Below the pieces are notes generated by a model. It ran no database searches. It was not told the DNA's origin and saw only the letters and a list, made by a program, of their open reading frames with translations. This document shows, in pieces, positions 48,259 through 60,259 of a DNA stretch of 64,000 nucleotides (positions are counted from its first letter, which is position 1; each line of letters begins with the position of its first letter). Source of the DNA: Astrocystis sublimbata (lineage: Eukaryota > Ascomycota > Sordariomycetes > Xylariales > Xylariaceae); contig JAJNNY010000006.1 in the NCBI GenBank assembly GCA_022453515.1, positions 124,001 to 188,000 of the forward strand. The letters run 5' to 3'. Both the position numbers and the translations under genes were made by a program.

Positions 48259-50308
48259 CTGGGAAGAGTGCCTCAGAGCTGGCGTTGCCGACTGCTCTAA
48301 ACACACATCCAGGCAGTCCAGACCTAGCCCGGCAACGTCTGGCTGCTTAGAGCTTCCTCATGCGCGGTAGAGAGGCACGACCGTGAACATTCAGAAGACT
48401 GGAACTACTGTTCTACGAAAGCGTTGGGGCGGCAACCAGGCGGGGTTGGTTGCTGTGGATGTTGCTATTATAATAAGGTTGCACGATCGAAGAAGATGTA
48501 GGCAATAATGATATATAATCGCGGACGGCGGCGTCAAACGTACGTGAATGTGAGCTGGGAGTCTGGGACAGGTTCTGGACGGGATATAGTGGCGAGATGT
48601 CCGAGGTGTAAGAGCCACGAGGTGCAGACGGTGGAAGGCGGTAGTAGAGCGGGCGAAGAGGAATACTGAATACTTCAGTCGGTCAGGTGAGCTACTGGAG
48701 CCGAGTTGTCGAGGATGTCAATTGAAGCTGTGAGCGAGCCTGTGACGGAGCCAGACGTTGGTACCCGAGAAAACGCACAGCGTTAGGTAAGGTTGGACCC
48801 CTCCGGGCAGCTAGCGTCTATGTCAAGGTACCTGCCTAGCCTGCCCGTCCAAAGGTGTCCAAGGCGCTGTTCAAATCCAGTGATCGTGCTCCTAGTACTA
48901 GTGGGTCTGGGAACACGATCATTTAATTTGAACAGCGCCTCGGGTGTCCACCGTCCAACGAGGCCCTTCGCCCTGAAAATGTGGGGCACTTGGGGACTCA
49001 CAATGTTATGGTAGCGCAACAACAAAGACATCCAGAGCTAACCTACTTAAGTAATCTACGAGGACAATGTCCTGATAGCTTGTAGGTCACGAGTCACACA
49101 TCATGGGATCTGTATCCAGCTGCTCGATACAAGTATGCTTTGGTAGTTCCATCGTTGTGAGCGCCATGAGAACAGAAAAGGAAAAGAAAGCAACAGAAAA
49201 AGAAAAGAACAGAAAAGACATCCATCCAATGGAATGAAGTTGCTAGGGCTGATACCTACCTTAGGCGGTATAGTTTATGGTTGCATTGCATTAGATACAC
49301 CGTGGAGTCGTGGACCCAAGCATCCAAGCACCTGGACGTTCTCAGGCGTCATGGATATCCCCAAGTTGGTACCCGCAGTGAAATTCAAGGTCAAGGTTTA
49401 AGTTAAGGTTGACTCGGACATTACATATAATAACCTACCTATTGGAAGTGTTTTGATAGCGCACCTACCTATGTTGGCCAAGTGATAACAGGACCCTGTA
49501 CTTATTTTTAGTGACGACCGAAAGACAAAGTCACCCTCGTCTCCCTCGGGCCTCCCTCATCTGCTTCGCGTGAACCCAACCAACCAGCTGTCACCCTAGT
49601 AAAGCAGCATAGAACTTAAACTATCATTGAACCCATCTAAATAGTGCTGATGGGTGCAACTACAACTACAGTGACATTGTTGAAACATGATTCATGATAG
49701 TAGCCTAGTTGGGAGATCTACACTATTACCCCAGCTGCGGCTCGTTGCTTGAGATGCAACAGCCGTGCGAGATGCGCAGGGCAAGCTGTCCATGTGTGTT
49801 TTCATCTTGCACCACGTCATGACTCGATCGCGTAGCACGGAAAAACAAATGGAACATTTACACAAGCCTCTTCATCTACATTTCTGGCTCACAAAGCGAT
49901 CATAACGCAGCCCCGATGAATTGAACTCTACGCTGCTTGAATTCGTTACGTAAATACATATACATAGTTCTATATGCCCTGTATATCCAATATCCCCAAG
50001 ATTTTTCGTTTAGAAAGTGTCTCTCGTCATTAAGTGCTCGGCGTTGCGTGTTAGGGCAGTGTTGCGTAACACAGAGCCGGTTGTGCAGGTGTTCGGGCTT
50101 CGAAACATGGTTTCGTAGCACCGGTGCATTCTGACGCTTTATTGGAGATGCCAGAAGCCCTCCATGCTTCACAAATGCTTGGCATGACCTTCACTTTCCC
50201 AATTCTTTTCTCGTTTCTGGCCGCCGAGTGCCGATGCTAGAAGAGTAATACAACCAAACCAAATACGCCGTTGCTTCCAAATCCAATGCAGGTTGTTTGA
50301 AGTGTCTG
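48259..50308. other. 2 kb intergenic region with a long hairpin
   Basis: Between the FHA-kinase start and the 3' end of the DUF8004-like gene. It contains the imperfect inverted repeat at 48862-48940 and an A/G-rich tract near 49158-49225. No gene recognised. Confidence 0.5.
48862..48940. repeat. Inverted repeat, 31-base arms, 17-base loop
   Basis: Arm 48862-48892 and arm 48910-48940 are reverse complements at 27 of 31 positions, including an uninterrupted 15-base match ending in the AGGCGCTGTTCAAAT element at the outer end. Three of the four differences are transitions. The loop holds CTAGTACTAG. Not a tRNA or known terminator. Confidence 0.9.
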
Positions 50309-53300
50309 TTAGAACAGCCCTTTCTTCTTCTTTGGTTTTGCCTCTCCCATATCTTTCAAGATATCGTCAAATGTGCTCCCACCAGCGGAATCTTGCCGGG
50401 AACTGCTCCTCGAATCTGTCCCGCGCCCTTGTTGCCCCGCAAGAGCATACAAGTTGCCCGAGGACCTGCTACGATCCATCATGCCGCTGACCGGCCGTGG
50501 GCCGCCAGGTGCAGCCCAAGCACTAGACACGCGGGAGCCTGGAATTGAGCCGCTTGGGGGTAAGTTGACTGGCTCGAGCCCAATCGCGATGCTGCTGCGG
50601 TGGGCCGAGTACCTCCCTGAAGGCGAGGACCCCCGACTACGTATAGCCAGCCCGGGCGGGCCGCCCAACGGTGACTCATTCCGGGGCACAAGTGTCGGGC
50701 TCGCTGTGGGGTCCATATCTTCGAAGACAGACTGCGGTGCTGCCAGGGGTTCCAGAGTCTCGTTTCCAGGAAGCGGGGGACCTGAGTAGTCCCCAACCTC
50801 CCATCGTTTTGCCGCCAACCAGCAATGGCTGCGATGGTAGATGCCTTCAATGCCGAACTCAACGGCATCTTCCGATAATTCGACCAATCCACCCCCGCCT
50901 GAGACCTCGTACCATCTTTTACGAACCGCCGGCGCATCCTCCATCCATGGTGGTGTCCCTTTGGCCGGCTGGCAAAGGAAGTATTCCACACTCTCGGTAA
51001 ACTTCAATCCGGGAGCATCAACCACGAGCATGGGCAACGATTGGATGACGACGTAAAGGAAGAGCCAGTAGCCGAGGCGATGAGTAGCCATCTCATCGAC
51101 AGTTTTACCTTTAGCCTCCTTAAGCTCGAACTCCTTGAATTGTTCCAGAAATGGCATGTGCAGCCTGGTTGTATCGAAGTCGTAGGCCTTATTCAAAATG
51201 AGAAGAATTTGATACTCCTGTAAGCCTTTCACCAGCTTATTTTGTTCCTTTTGGGACAACTCGTGGAAATTGACTTGTATGCTGGCCATGTCCGGCAGTT
51301 TGGGAAGGTCGAATGGAATTGGGGGAAGTACGGGTGGTGAGGACTGATCAAATTCGCCCAGTATCTTTCGCATAGCTGAGCCGCGAGGGTTCTTCACATC
51401 CTTGCCAATGTCGTCTGCACTTTGGTCGATCATCCGTGTTGTCAGAGACTCACGATCAGCAAGAAGGTCGTAGAGCGCGCAGAAGTCGGAATACATAATC
51501 TTGAGCACCTGCCGGTTGAGACCACTCTCCGTGAACGGGTTCTTTTTGCTACGGGCTTTCGGCGGCCAGCTACCAAAACTTGACTTGTAATAGCCTAGGA
51601 CGAATTGTCTCATGCGCTGGAACGATTTTCGCCAATTCTGAAACTTAATCTCCCTATACTCGACCAACGATGTAGAATTTGCCGTGCCAGAGAATAATGC
51701 AGGGAATTCGAAAGCTTCGAGACGATTGTTGACACCAGTCTGTCGGCCCACGAGGTCGAAATGTGCGCGCTCAAGTCGTTGGCGAGTACTTGGCGAGACC
51801 TGCTCCCACAAAGGCGAGCGAAAGTCGCGCATGGCTGCGTATTTGCCTACAGCATGGGCGAAAGCCTCATTATAGAGATCCATAAAGCGCATGCGCTCGC
51901 CTATAATGAGGGATTCGAGTGTCTTCTCTCTGCTGTGCCTCACGTCGGCCAGGCCCATCTGTTCTGTGAAGAAGCCAAAACTCATCTCCACAGCATCTCC
52001 AAAGGTTGACCCATCTTCATTTGTGAACTGGAACTCTTTGAGTAGGCTTGCAATGTTGAGAAGCACGGCAAACAGGGTGGGTTGGGCCTTTGTGGCTACT
52101 AATGGCTGACCTGTCAGGAGGGCGAACATGTTTCGCATCGACACCAACCGTTCCAAATCACCCTCAGACCTCTGTCCTGGCGTGGACATAGAAAGCGGAA
52201 GATAAAGTCGTATTTCGGAGTCGGCCTGAGAATCGGGTATAGGGGGCGAAAGTGGAGGTGAGTACACTCCTCGGGTCGCATCTGATACTGAGAGACTGTC
52301 TCGACCCATGAAACCACGACTTCGTTCCAATGGACTGGAAACCATTTCGGCCTCAATTAGGTCGGCAAACACGAGGGAGTGGTCGATGACGAAAGAAGGA
52401 ACCTTGAAGGAAGGAGAACTAATGGTCCCTTTAGGATCCAGGTAGACAAGCACATCGCCATTCTCGTTCCAAAGCTCGGGGACCTTTTCACTATTCGCGA
52501 GGAAAGCTGTGTTGTAATCAGACTTTTGACCAAGAATCCAAGCGGCTGCGGTCATGTCCTGTCGACGGTTATCGGTTGACTGCGACCTCGACCTGCCCCC
52601 TGGAAGCCAACTCTTCCTCGCCCTCCCACGCCGCTCAACAGAGTCCCGGGTGGGACTTTGGCTGCCGTTGCTTGAACCTGGACGTGGCACCGCGGCGACT
52701 CCAGCGGTCGTTGGTAGAACAGAAGTCTCGGTGTCCGCCAGGGGGCGTGCTGGAGGGGGCTGAGCAGATGAACTCCGAACCGCGCTGACAGAGGGCGGCG
52801 AACTCTGCCCCGGCATCAGACCTGATGAGGTCCGCACATGAGACTTTGGACTAGCATGAACGGAGCTGCTTCTATGCTTCCGTTCTTTCTGTAGGCGTGG
52901 TGAGGGTCTAGTTTCCGTGAAGGTGAAGCTGGATGTTGACCCTGGGGGCGGCGTCACGACCGGGCGAGGAGGAGGCGGCGGAGCGTATTGCGGGGGTAAT
53001 GGCTTTCGTAACCGCGTGGAACTTCGAGCCGATGATTCATCTGTGATGCCGTCCATGGAGGAGAAGCCGGGCTCGGAAGATGGCAGGGGCATGCTGTTGA
53101 CGCGGTTGGGGCCCAAGGAGTTGTCAGGAGGCGGATTCCGATGAAATACATTTTGTTCTGAAAACGAATGCTTGATTAGCGATGGGCGCAGGATGGACGA
53201 CAAGCGGTTCAATCTGGACGGTCCCGACTGCCCCCGTTCTCTCCTGATGCTCTGGACGGGGCCTTTCTGCAATCGTCGGCCTGTTGGTTCTATTTGCTCC

Positions 53301-53359
53301 ATCGTGGCCGGTAGCGACAGGCTAAGTGAAGACGAATGTAGGTTTGTCCAGACCCCCAT
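50309..53359 (-). CDS. DUF8004-like fungal protein, function unknown
   Basis: Single exon, 1016 residues. The first about 270 residues are disordered and Ser/Pro/Arg-rich (PPQYAPPPPPRPVV). A conserved-looking globular part runs from AAWILGQKSDYNTAFLANSE (about 270) to the HRSHCWLAAKRWEVGDYSGP block (about 860); it includes ELWNENGDVLVYLDPKG, FVIDHSLVFADLIEAE, RLYLPLSMSTPGQ and a helical middle with GERMRFMDLYNEAFAHAVGK. This arrangement matches, from memory, fungal proteins now grouped as DUF8004; I know of no assigned function. The C-terminal 150 residues are again disordered and end in a basic KKKKG run. The ATG at 53359 is preceded by an overlapping short frame (53364-53290) whose stop overlaps the next in-frame ATG, M20 at 53302, so M20 may be the true start or the reinitiation site. 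Confidence 0.8.
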   Translation of the reverse strand: MGVWTNLHSSSLSLSLPATMEQIEPTGRRLQKGPVQSIRRERGQSGPSRLNRLSSILRPSLIKHSFSEQNVFHRNPPPDNSLGPNRVNSMPLPSSEPGFSSMDGITDESSARSSTRLRKPLPPQYAPPPPPRPVVTPPPGSTSSFTFTETRPSPRLQKERKHRSSSVHASPKSHVRTSSGLMPGQSSPPSVSAVRSSSAQPPPARPLADTETSVLPTTAGVAAVPRPGSSNGSQSPTRDSVERRGRARKSWLPGGRSRSQSTDNRRQDMTAAAWILGQKSDYNTAFLANSEKVPELWNENGDVLVYLDPKGTISSPSFKVPSFVIDHSLVFADLIEAEMVSSPLERSRGFMGRDSLSVSDATRGVYSPPLSPPIPDSQADSEIRLYLPLSMSTPGQRSEGDLERLVSMRNMFALLTGQPLVATKAQPTLFAVLLNIASLLKEFQFTNEDGSTFGDAVEMSFGFFTEQMGLADVRHSREKTLESLIIGERMRFMDLYNEAFAHAVGKYAAMRDFRSPLWEQVSPSTRQRLERAHFDLVGRQTGVNNRLEAFEFPALFSGTANSTSLVEYREIKFQNWRKSFQRMRQFVLGYYKSSFGSWPPKARSKKNPFTESGLNRQVLKIMYSDFCALYDLLADRESLTTRMIDQSADDIGKDVKNPRGSAMRKILGEFDQSSPPVLPPIPFDLPKLPDMASIQVNFHELSQKEQNKLVKGLQEYQILLILNKAYDFDTTRLHMPFLEQFKEFELKEAKGKTVDEMATHRLGYWLFLYVVIQSLPMLVVDAPGLKFTESVEYFLCQPAKGTPPWMEDAPAVRKRWYEVSGGGGLVELSEDAVEFGIEGIYHRSHCWLAAKRWEVGDYSGPPLPGNETLEPLAAPQSVFEDMDPTASPTLVPRNESPLGGPPGLAIRSRGSSPSGRYSAHRSSIAIGLEPVNLPPSGSIPGSRVSSAWAAPGGPRPVSGMMDRSRSSGNLYALAGQQGRGTDSRSSSRQDSAGGSTFDDILKDMGEAKPKKKKGLF

Positions 53360-56022
53360 GTCATGAGCTGCTCCTGTGCATAGGAGGGAAATGGGACAAA
53401 ATGGTAAAAAGGAATTTGAAACGTACCGGAGGCTGGCATGTTGGCGTAGAGCTGTCTTTAAGCTTTTAGGCGAGACAATGACCGTGTAACACAGTCCCTC
53501 GAAACGAGACGTGAAGAATTGTCAGGATGGAGACCCGGTAGTCTGGGGATCCCAGTCCCAAACCTGACGCTGGCTCAGAGAAGCAAGCAACTACGGTAGC
53601 AATGTAGCAGTGGGAGCTTGGTTGCCCTCCACTGTCCAGTCTGCTTGGGTTGAGTCCCACAGTCTCCCTCGTCAGCCCTGGTATCACTGGCGGTACCAAG
53701 TCCTCACGAGCTGCGCAGGCTCGGGGATTTGCAGTTACCGTACAGTAGGTATCAGGTACTTTGTAAATGGGCAACGCATATGTCCTTAGTGTAGGAGGAA
53801 GCTGAGCAGGTGGACAAGGCAACGCCTGGTGGGTACGGTCCGGGAAGCGAGTTCGCTCCGTGCGAGCTTTGGCCCCTCGGGTGACTTGCGTGAACAGCAG
53901 AATACGGGACGCCTGACGGGGCCAAGAATACCTTTTTCGATAATGAAACAATAGTACCTCGAATACGGATGATGTTATGGTGGACGGCGAGACGGATGGA
54001 CGGTTGACCCAGGCGTGTTTCTGTGAGCGCCAGCAGCTGAGGAGATGAATTGCGGCACAAGCGGGTAACGAGGAGCCGCCATCGGTATGTATATAGGTAG
54101 GTGAGAAACAGGAAATAACTTGGGCAGTACCAGCGATTTGCTCGGTACATGGCTAGGGGCCTGGGTATGGCGTAATACGCAAGGGTAATAAGGGCAATAA
54201 GAGTGTGTTAAGGGTTTGCTAGGGTTCTCAGGGTTCCTCTAAACATAGGACCTAACCCAGATGTACTTAGGTAATTGCCTAGTACCTGTAGTAGTCTAGG
54301 ACGTCGGGGGAGGTATAAGTCATACGGTATTGGTATTGTGTTCTCTTTTGCTAGCAGTGCCTGCGTCAACCTGCCGGCCCTCTTGTAAGTACGAGTAGTA
54401 GCATCGCTGCTGTGCATGCCAAGAACTTTGGGAAAAGGTACGGATGGGTTGACGAATGAGCACACCTACTCGTACGTGGTCAGAGGAGGCGGAACGACGG
54501 ACAACGTGTGACGTCGTCGGCCACATGTGCGGTCTCATCCGTAAGCACCGTATTACGTTGCATGTTAGGTATCCTTGCAGTACCTCGGGGCTAGCAGGTG
54601 CTGCTAGGAACGCGTACCGGAGCACTGTGGATCGCCGCTCATGTACATCGTTTTGGTAATGGGAACCACCTAGCCGAGTACCCACTAAGTACTTTGACGA
54701 CGTGCCAAGCATGCGGAGTGCTTCTCCAGGTCTTGCTATTTTTATTGCTACCCAAGCCCCCGAGCCCCCAAGGCGTGCTGGTTGATGTTCAGTTTTTGAG
54801 CCAACGGCAGTCTACATATGTACGTGCACAGGTGGCCAATCCCCTCGCCGCGTCCAAGCCCGTGCTGACAGCTGTCCGAGGCTCACGCAGAACCCGGGCA
54901 CGTCGTTAGGGTCGGAGTTAACTTTTCTTGTCAGCTTGTCACAGAAACCAGGCTGCCATGTTGTCCAGCATTGGGCCTGGTTCTAGAACTTGATCCTTCA
55001 TGGATCCGTAGTATACGGGCACTGTAGATGCCACAGTCAATGCGGTGCATAAACTGCCGCCTACGCCACCTACAGTAGAATTCCTTGCAAAATTACTAAG
55101 TACATGCAGGAACACATCGGAGAACGCATGTCTGCGCATAGATCCGTTGATGTCGACAGCGGACCTGCCGGACTGCTGGCACCATGTGCACCGGATGTAT
55201 ACTCGTGCTTTCGATCGAATGATATACTGTACCTACATGGTATGTAATTACGGCTGTATTCCCCACACCAAGCAGATACAGTACTGAACATCCCATACCT
55301 GTCGACTCTCGAGCCTGTTTGTACTGGCAAGTTGTACCTATGGGTTCGGTGCGGGCATACGGGGGACGGGGTGTGCTCAACAATTACTTAGGTAACAGGT
55401 AATAGTCTGTGTTGATCTTTGCCTTTTCGTGCTGCCATGCTGAAGTGTGCTGCAGAATGCACCTGAATACTAGCGACAACAAGAATCCCTTGCATCAATA
55501 GTTGGAATCTTCGTCCATAAGCAAGTATGAAATACAACTAGTACCAATGCTGGCAAGAACTAACACATCATGAAACCTGAACCATCTCAATGCTGTCTCG
55601 ACTGTCCGTACCGTCCGCTTTTGAGCGCTTTCATTGTGAGGATTTAGTCTTTAGCCGCAGGTCGGGGCGCATGTCGCAGGTACCGAGTGTACCCGCCCCA
55701 CTGGTAAACTCAAAGTGGCCGCACACAATGGTTCGTACAGTGAGTGAGACAAGCTTACACTCACAGTGCAGATGTTACCTCTTATACACCGTGTAGCTCA
55801 AAGACAATGCGATAAGATAAGGCTTTTATGGCCGCCAACCATTCCTGGTTCGCCTGTCACATGTAGGTAACAGCGGCACCACGCAGCGCAAGTTGAACTC
55901 TTGATCCGTTGCCAATTATTTCAACCTCCTCCTCCACCTCCACCACCAGAACCTGATTAGAAGACGGGCCTCTCATTCAACATGATCAAGTTGTAGAACC
56001 CCTGCTCACTGGAACGATAACA
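53360..56022. other. 2.7 kb intergenic region between divergent DUF8004-like and Dus2 genes
   Basis: Read on both strands; only short frames without domain content. Many near-matches to the TACCTAGGTA family (for example around 54265-54300) but no perfect copy found. Confidence 0.45.
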
Positions 56023-57441
56023 ATGTCACTTATGAGTGCGCTACGAGCTATCATGACATCCGAACTGAAGAAGATTCCCATCCCCCGCAGGGGGGTTGAC
56101 TACCGTGGCAAGGTCGTTCTGGCCCCCATGGTGCGCTCAGGCGAGTTGCCCTCGCGGTTACTTGCTCTTCATTATGGCGCCGATCTCGTATGGGGTAAGT
56201 CTGGCAGTCATCTTCTCCCCCCATCTACCCCAGAACCGTACTCTCGTTCTCTTTTTTCTCGCTCTCGCTCTCACTATTTTCTTGTTTCTGCGCTTCCTAT
56301 GCGCTGCTGACTCGCCAGGGCAGGGCCCGAAACCGTCGATCGCTCCATGATTGGGACCACGAGACGATACAACCCCGACTCCGGCACGGTCGACTGGACG
56401 CGGAAGCCGTCACAAGGCTGCAAGGAGCCGCAGGGCGCTGAAGTCAAGGACAGCATCATCTATCGCGTTCACCCGGAGAAGGAGGCTGGTAGACACATCT
56501 TCCAGATCGGCACCTCCAACCCTGATCTCGCCGTGCAAGCTGCAAGACTCGTCGCTGCCGATGTCGCCGGCATTGACGTGAATGCCGGGTGCCCAAAGCC
56601 CTTCAGCACACACGACGGCATGGGCGCCGCCCTGCTCAGGACCCCGGACAAACTGTGCGCCATCCTAGAGAGTCTCGTGGCCCATATTGTCCCGGAATTC
56701 GAAATCGGCATCAGCGTCAAAATCAGGATCCTAGAGACAGCCGAGATGACTGAGGCCCTGGTCCGAAGACTAGTCGCGACAGGAATCACCGGCCTGACAG
56801 TGCACTGTCGGACGACACCTATGCGACCAAGAGAGCGGGCTATACGTGGGCAATTGCGCATGATCGCCGATGTGTGCCACGAGGCTGGTGTTGCATGTGT
56901 TATGAACGGTGATGTAGGGGGCAGAGACGAGGCCCTCAAGCTCGTTGAAGAATTCGGCGTGGATGGCGCCATGATCGCCACCCAGGCCGAGAAGAACTCG
57001 AGTTGCTTTCGGACAGGAGCGGACGGGGGACTCGCATCGTGGGCCGACGTTGTCAAGCAATATGCTCAGTTCGCCCTGGAAACCGAGAACAAATTCGGAA
57101 ACACCAAATTTATGCTCACTCAACTCATACCGGGGAAATCACCTGTATATCGAGAGCTTGCCCCCTGCAAAAGCTATACCAGGATGTGCGAGATGCTCGG
57201 CCACGACGAACTAGCGGATAGAGCTCGCGAGGTGGACCTTGCCCTAGATATCGACCCGAACAATACGGGGAAGAAAAAAGGCGCAACAGCTAATACTACA
57301 GCACTTGTCGCTGGCGGACAAACTGCCAAATCACGCGCCGTTGAGTCTTCGACGAAAAAGAACAAGAGAAGCCTCTCAGAACGAGGCGTTGCGATTTCAT
57401 CTGAGGCGCCAGCAACTAAGCCGGCTGCCATGCTGGTCTAG
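56023..57441 (+). CDS. dus2: tRNA-dihydrouridine synthase, Dus2 (Smm1) type
   Basis: FMN enzyme that reduces uridine 20 of tRNA with NADPH. Two exons, 56023-56194 and 56324-57441, with a 129-base intron (GTAAGT...GGCAG); an alternative AG six bases earlier would shift the frame to a stop. 429 residues. VVLAPMVRSGELPSRLLALHYGADLVWGPE is the N-terminal FMN-binding block; GIDVNAGCPKPFSTHDGMGAAL holds the catalytic Cys (Cys147) with the CPKxFS signature; ISVKIRI, GLTVHCRTTPMRPRERA and VMNGDVGGRDEAL complete the TIM-barrel motifs, followed by GAMIATQAEKNSSCF. The helical tRNA-binding domain is present; the C-terminus is Lys/Ser/Ala-rich and has no double-stranded RNA domain, unlike animal DUS2. 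It converges on Ppe1, with about 264 bases between stops. Confidence 0.94.
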
Positions 57442-57705
57442 ACTCCTCGAAGTTGCACGAAAATAATCAACATAGCATTTCAAGGCGTTCAAGCGACGTT
57501 AACATCACGTCGGCGGTTTTAGGGACTCAAACAGGGTGATATTGGGGGTTGCATATACACGGACGGCGGTACAATATAGACGGACGAGCTTCCCCCGGGT
57601 CGGGGGAGCTGAGGATTCAGGGACGTTCATAACGACAACATGATAATGAAGTGTGCCATATTGGTCACAATATGATTGGGCAAGTTCTATATGTACAATG
57701 CCCAA

Positions 57706-59070
57706 TCAGACCTTCTCGCCGCGCTTAAGAAGCTCGGATACCTTGGGTGGAAGTACTAGCGCACTTCTGTCGTTTCGTCGGTAGAAGTCTACCAGGGAAA
57801 TGGCGGTCTTTTCAGGCAAATCCTCATGTATAAAATGGCCTGCGTCAGGGAAGACTTGCAGATTGTATTTACCTGACGACGAAGTGCAATTAGCTAGAGT
57901 TCTAAGGGTTATACATCCTCACCAAAGAAGGGGAAACCCCCCCAAAAATACTTTAATACATGCATACCTTGCATCTGTCCGATAGTCAACTCGGTATCTA
58001 ACCTGTCTGTGCCGGCAAGGAGTAGAAGCTTTCCGCCCCTCGCAGCCAGGAATTTGGCACTCAGGCCCACGAACCAGTTCTCCCAGTAGGGTTTCGTAGC
58101 CGCGAGGTCGGTCCTCCACTTCCAGGGCCTCGTATCACCGGGCTCGTCCTCGCACAGGCTCAGTAACGAGGGGACGCTCGTACGAGCCGAGATGGAGCTG
58201 CGGATAGTCCTTGACCGCGTGTGCCACTCAATGCCGGCCTCCAACGTCTGGAAGCCCGTGGGGCGCATCGACAGGTACGACTGCATGTGCTGCAGCGCGT
58301 CGATGGCGGAGCCCTCGACCACGTCCAGCACGGCGTAGCCGAGGACCGACGATCCCAGTTTCGACGAGCGCGCGAGCTCCGTCACCACGGCGCCGCCCAT
58401 TGAGTGTCCGACCAGGATGATGGGTGGCAGCTCGGCCCACTTCATCTCCTTCTGCGTCAGTTTGATCGCGGTGAGTAGGTCTGAGGCCAGCGTTTCGAGA
58501 CTGAGGTCGACGGCCTGTCCCTCTGGAACTGTCGTCGAGCCGTGGCCCCGTGCGTCGAGGGAGAGGATGCCGGCAGCAGGGAGTCGCTTGCGAATGTGGT
58601 CCCCTACGACGGCGAAGGAGAGCCCTGAGGATCCGCCGCCATGGTGCATCACGAAGAGCGGCCCCTGGCCAACTGGCGAAGTGAGATAGGCGTGGATTTT
58701 AGGGCTTTGAGGTGCGGCATCGTCATGTAAGAATAACTCCCTCTCAAAATAAGTGGTCCACGGTATGGGCTGGAGCGTTCGTCCTCGTGGGACACTACAA
58801 AGGGAGACAATGAGCACAGCCCGTGTAAGATGTACTCATAGTACCGAAGCATGAGACTCACCCCTGAGGTCTAGCAAAGAGATTTTGGCTAGGCGAGGGA
58901 ATAATGGTTCCAGTAGAGGAAGCTGATGAAGCAGAGGACGAATCGTCGTCGAAGTGCTCCGTCATCTCGGGCACGGGGTCGGTCTCCTCCTCCTCTTCTA
59001 GCTCATCAAATGTCTCAATGGGCATGGTACCAAGACGGTTCTTGGCCCAAGCCTTCTGGAGATGGCTCAT
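57706..59070 (-). CDS. ppe1: Protein phosphatase methylesterase 1
   Basis: Alpha/beta hydrolase that removes the C-terminal methyl ester from the PP2A catalytic subunit. Three exons: 59070-58862, 58794-57968 and 57872-57706; introns GTGAGT...TTGTAG and GTATGC...CGTCAG; 400 residues. The N-terminus is acidic and disordered (DELEEEEETDPVPE, then Ser-rich). VPRGRTLQPIPWTTYFERE leads into the fold; FVMHHGGGSSGLSF is the oxyanion-hole HGGGxSG, LVGHSMGGAV contains the nucleophile Ser201, DVVEGSAIDAL and LLAGTDRLDTELTIGQMQGK the Asp region, and VFPDAGHFIHEDLPEK the catalytic His. Length and motif order match PME-1/Ppe1. The final exon is not visible as an open frame with its own start and depends on splicing. 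Confidence 0.94.
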
Positions 59071-60259
59071 GGCGAGTCGCTGAGCAGAGGAAGCGCGATG
59101 GCTACCATGACAGTATACGTCTTATACGCTTTCGCGACGATGACGAAAACAATGCTCGACCTGGTCACTTACAGGTAAGGCCGGCTGAAGTCTCATTTGC
59201 ATGGAAGGTTCACACGTACATATGTAGTCTTAAGCCCTTGGTACATCTAGCTTGGGATCGCTAGGCGCATATTGCATCTGGTCGGTTGGGGAGGAGTGTA
59301 GGTGGTCCAACCAAGTCGATTGGGCTGCACCGCAGACAATCACTCGCAACCCGAGGATGCGTGGTGGGGCCGACATTGACATCACTGGGGCCGATTAGGG
59401 AGCTGTGACCCAGGTAGCGCGATATCCCCGTAACCCGGTTTCTGCCCGGTAATCTGGCACGTCTAAGTTTATTGCTCAAATCCATCCTATGGCTCGTGCA
59501 TGGCAACAGAGTGGAACGCCTGAACGGCTTCCGAGGCTATTCGACCATAGTTAATGTATTCATTCATTGATTTTCCTGAACTCTGACATGAGCAATTCTG
59601 GCCATTTCGCCTTATGCTAGACACTCCGAGTAATCCTACCACTGGCATAGAACGACACGGTGCACATGCTGCACAACGTCTGTTTTCTCAGCTATAGTCG
59701 GAAAGGGGCACCGCGCACCCCCTGATAAACCCAGCGCAGTTCTACGACATATTTGCGCACGGTACCTATTTCATAGACCAGTGTGCAATTTGCAACCGGT
59801 AGCTTCTGCATTAAGGAGGGCCCTTGATATGGGCACATCGACCCGCGTTTCAACGTCCTTTCTATATTCATAGCGTTGCGATTAGCGGATCGGAAGTGTG
59901 AGGAGAGTGATGGCGCGAACCTGGCAATGAAATTGTCAGCTCACTTGAAATAGTTAAGCAAGCAGCTCTCATCATGGTCAACTCAGTAGAACCTACTCAA
60001 GAAATCCGCGTGGGTTCAAATCCAACACTAAGTCGCACGCACCTCTAGTGAGCGGGTTGGACGGTGCCATCTTCAGCGTCATGAGGAGCTTGCCGTCACC
60101 TTTAGTTGCTTGTCGTCTATCTCTTTCAATTATAGCGGGGACGCCATAGTTCGACGAGCCGCGGGAACACATTAATCCCCCCTTTGGCGGCGAGAAGCTG
60201 TGTCGGGCGCTTGTGTGCTGCTTGCTATAGTCGGGAGGTCCGTCCTGAAATTCATGGGC
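59071..60259. other. Intergenic region between Ppe1 and Sld5
   Basis: No gene recognised. A stretch near 59,990-60,035 resembles the 3' half of a tRNA (GGGTTCAAATCC with a short stem) but no full cloverleaf can be drawn. Confidence 0.4.

Noticed and set aside
59960..60040. Possible tRNA (leucine-like 3' half with GGGTTCAAATCC)
   Set aside because: A T-loop-like segment is present but no matching acceptor stem, D arm or anticodon stem can be paired; at most a degenerate tRNA fragment.
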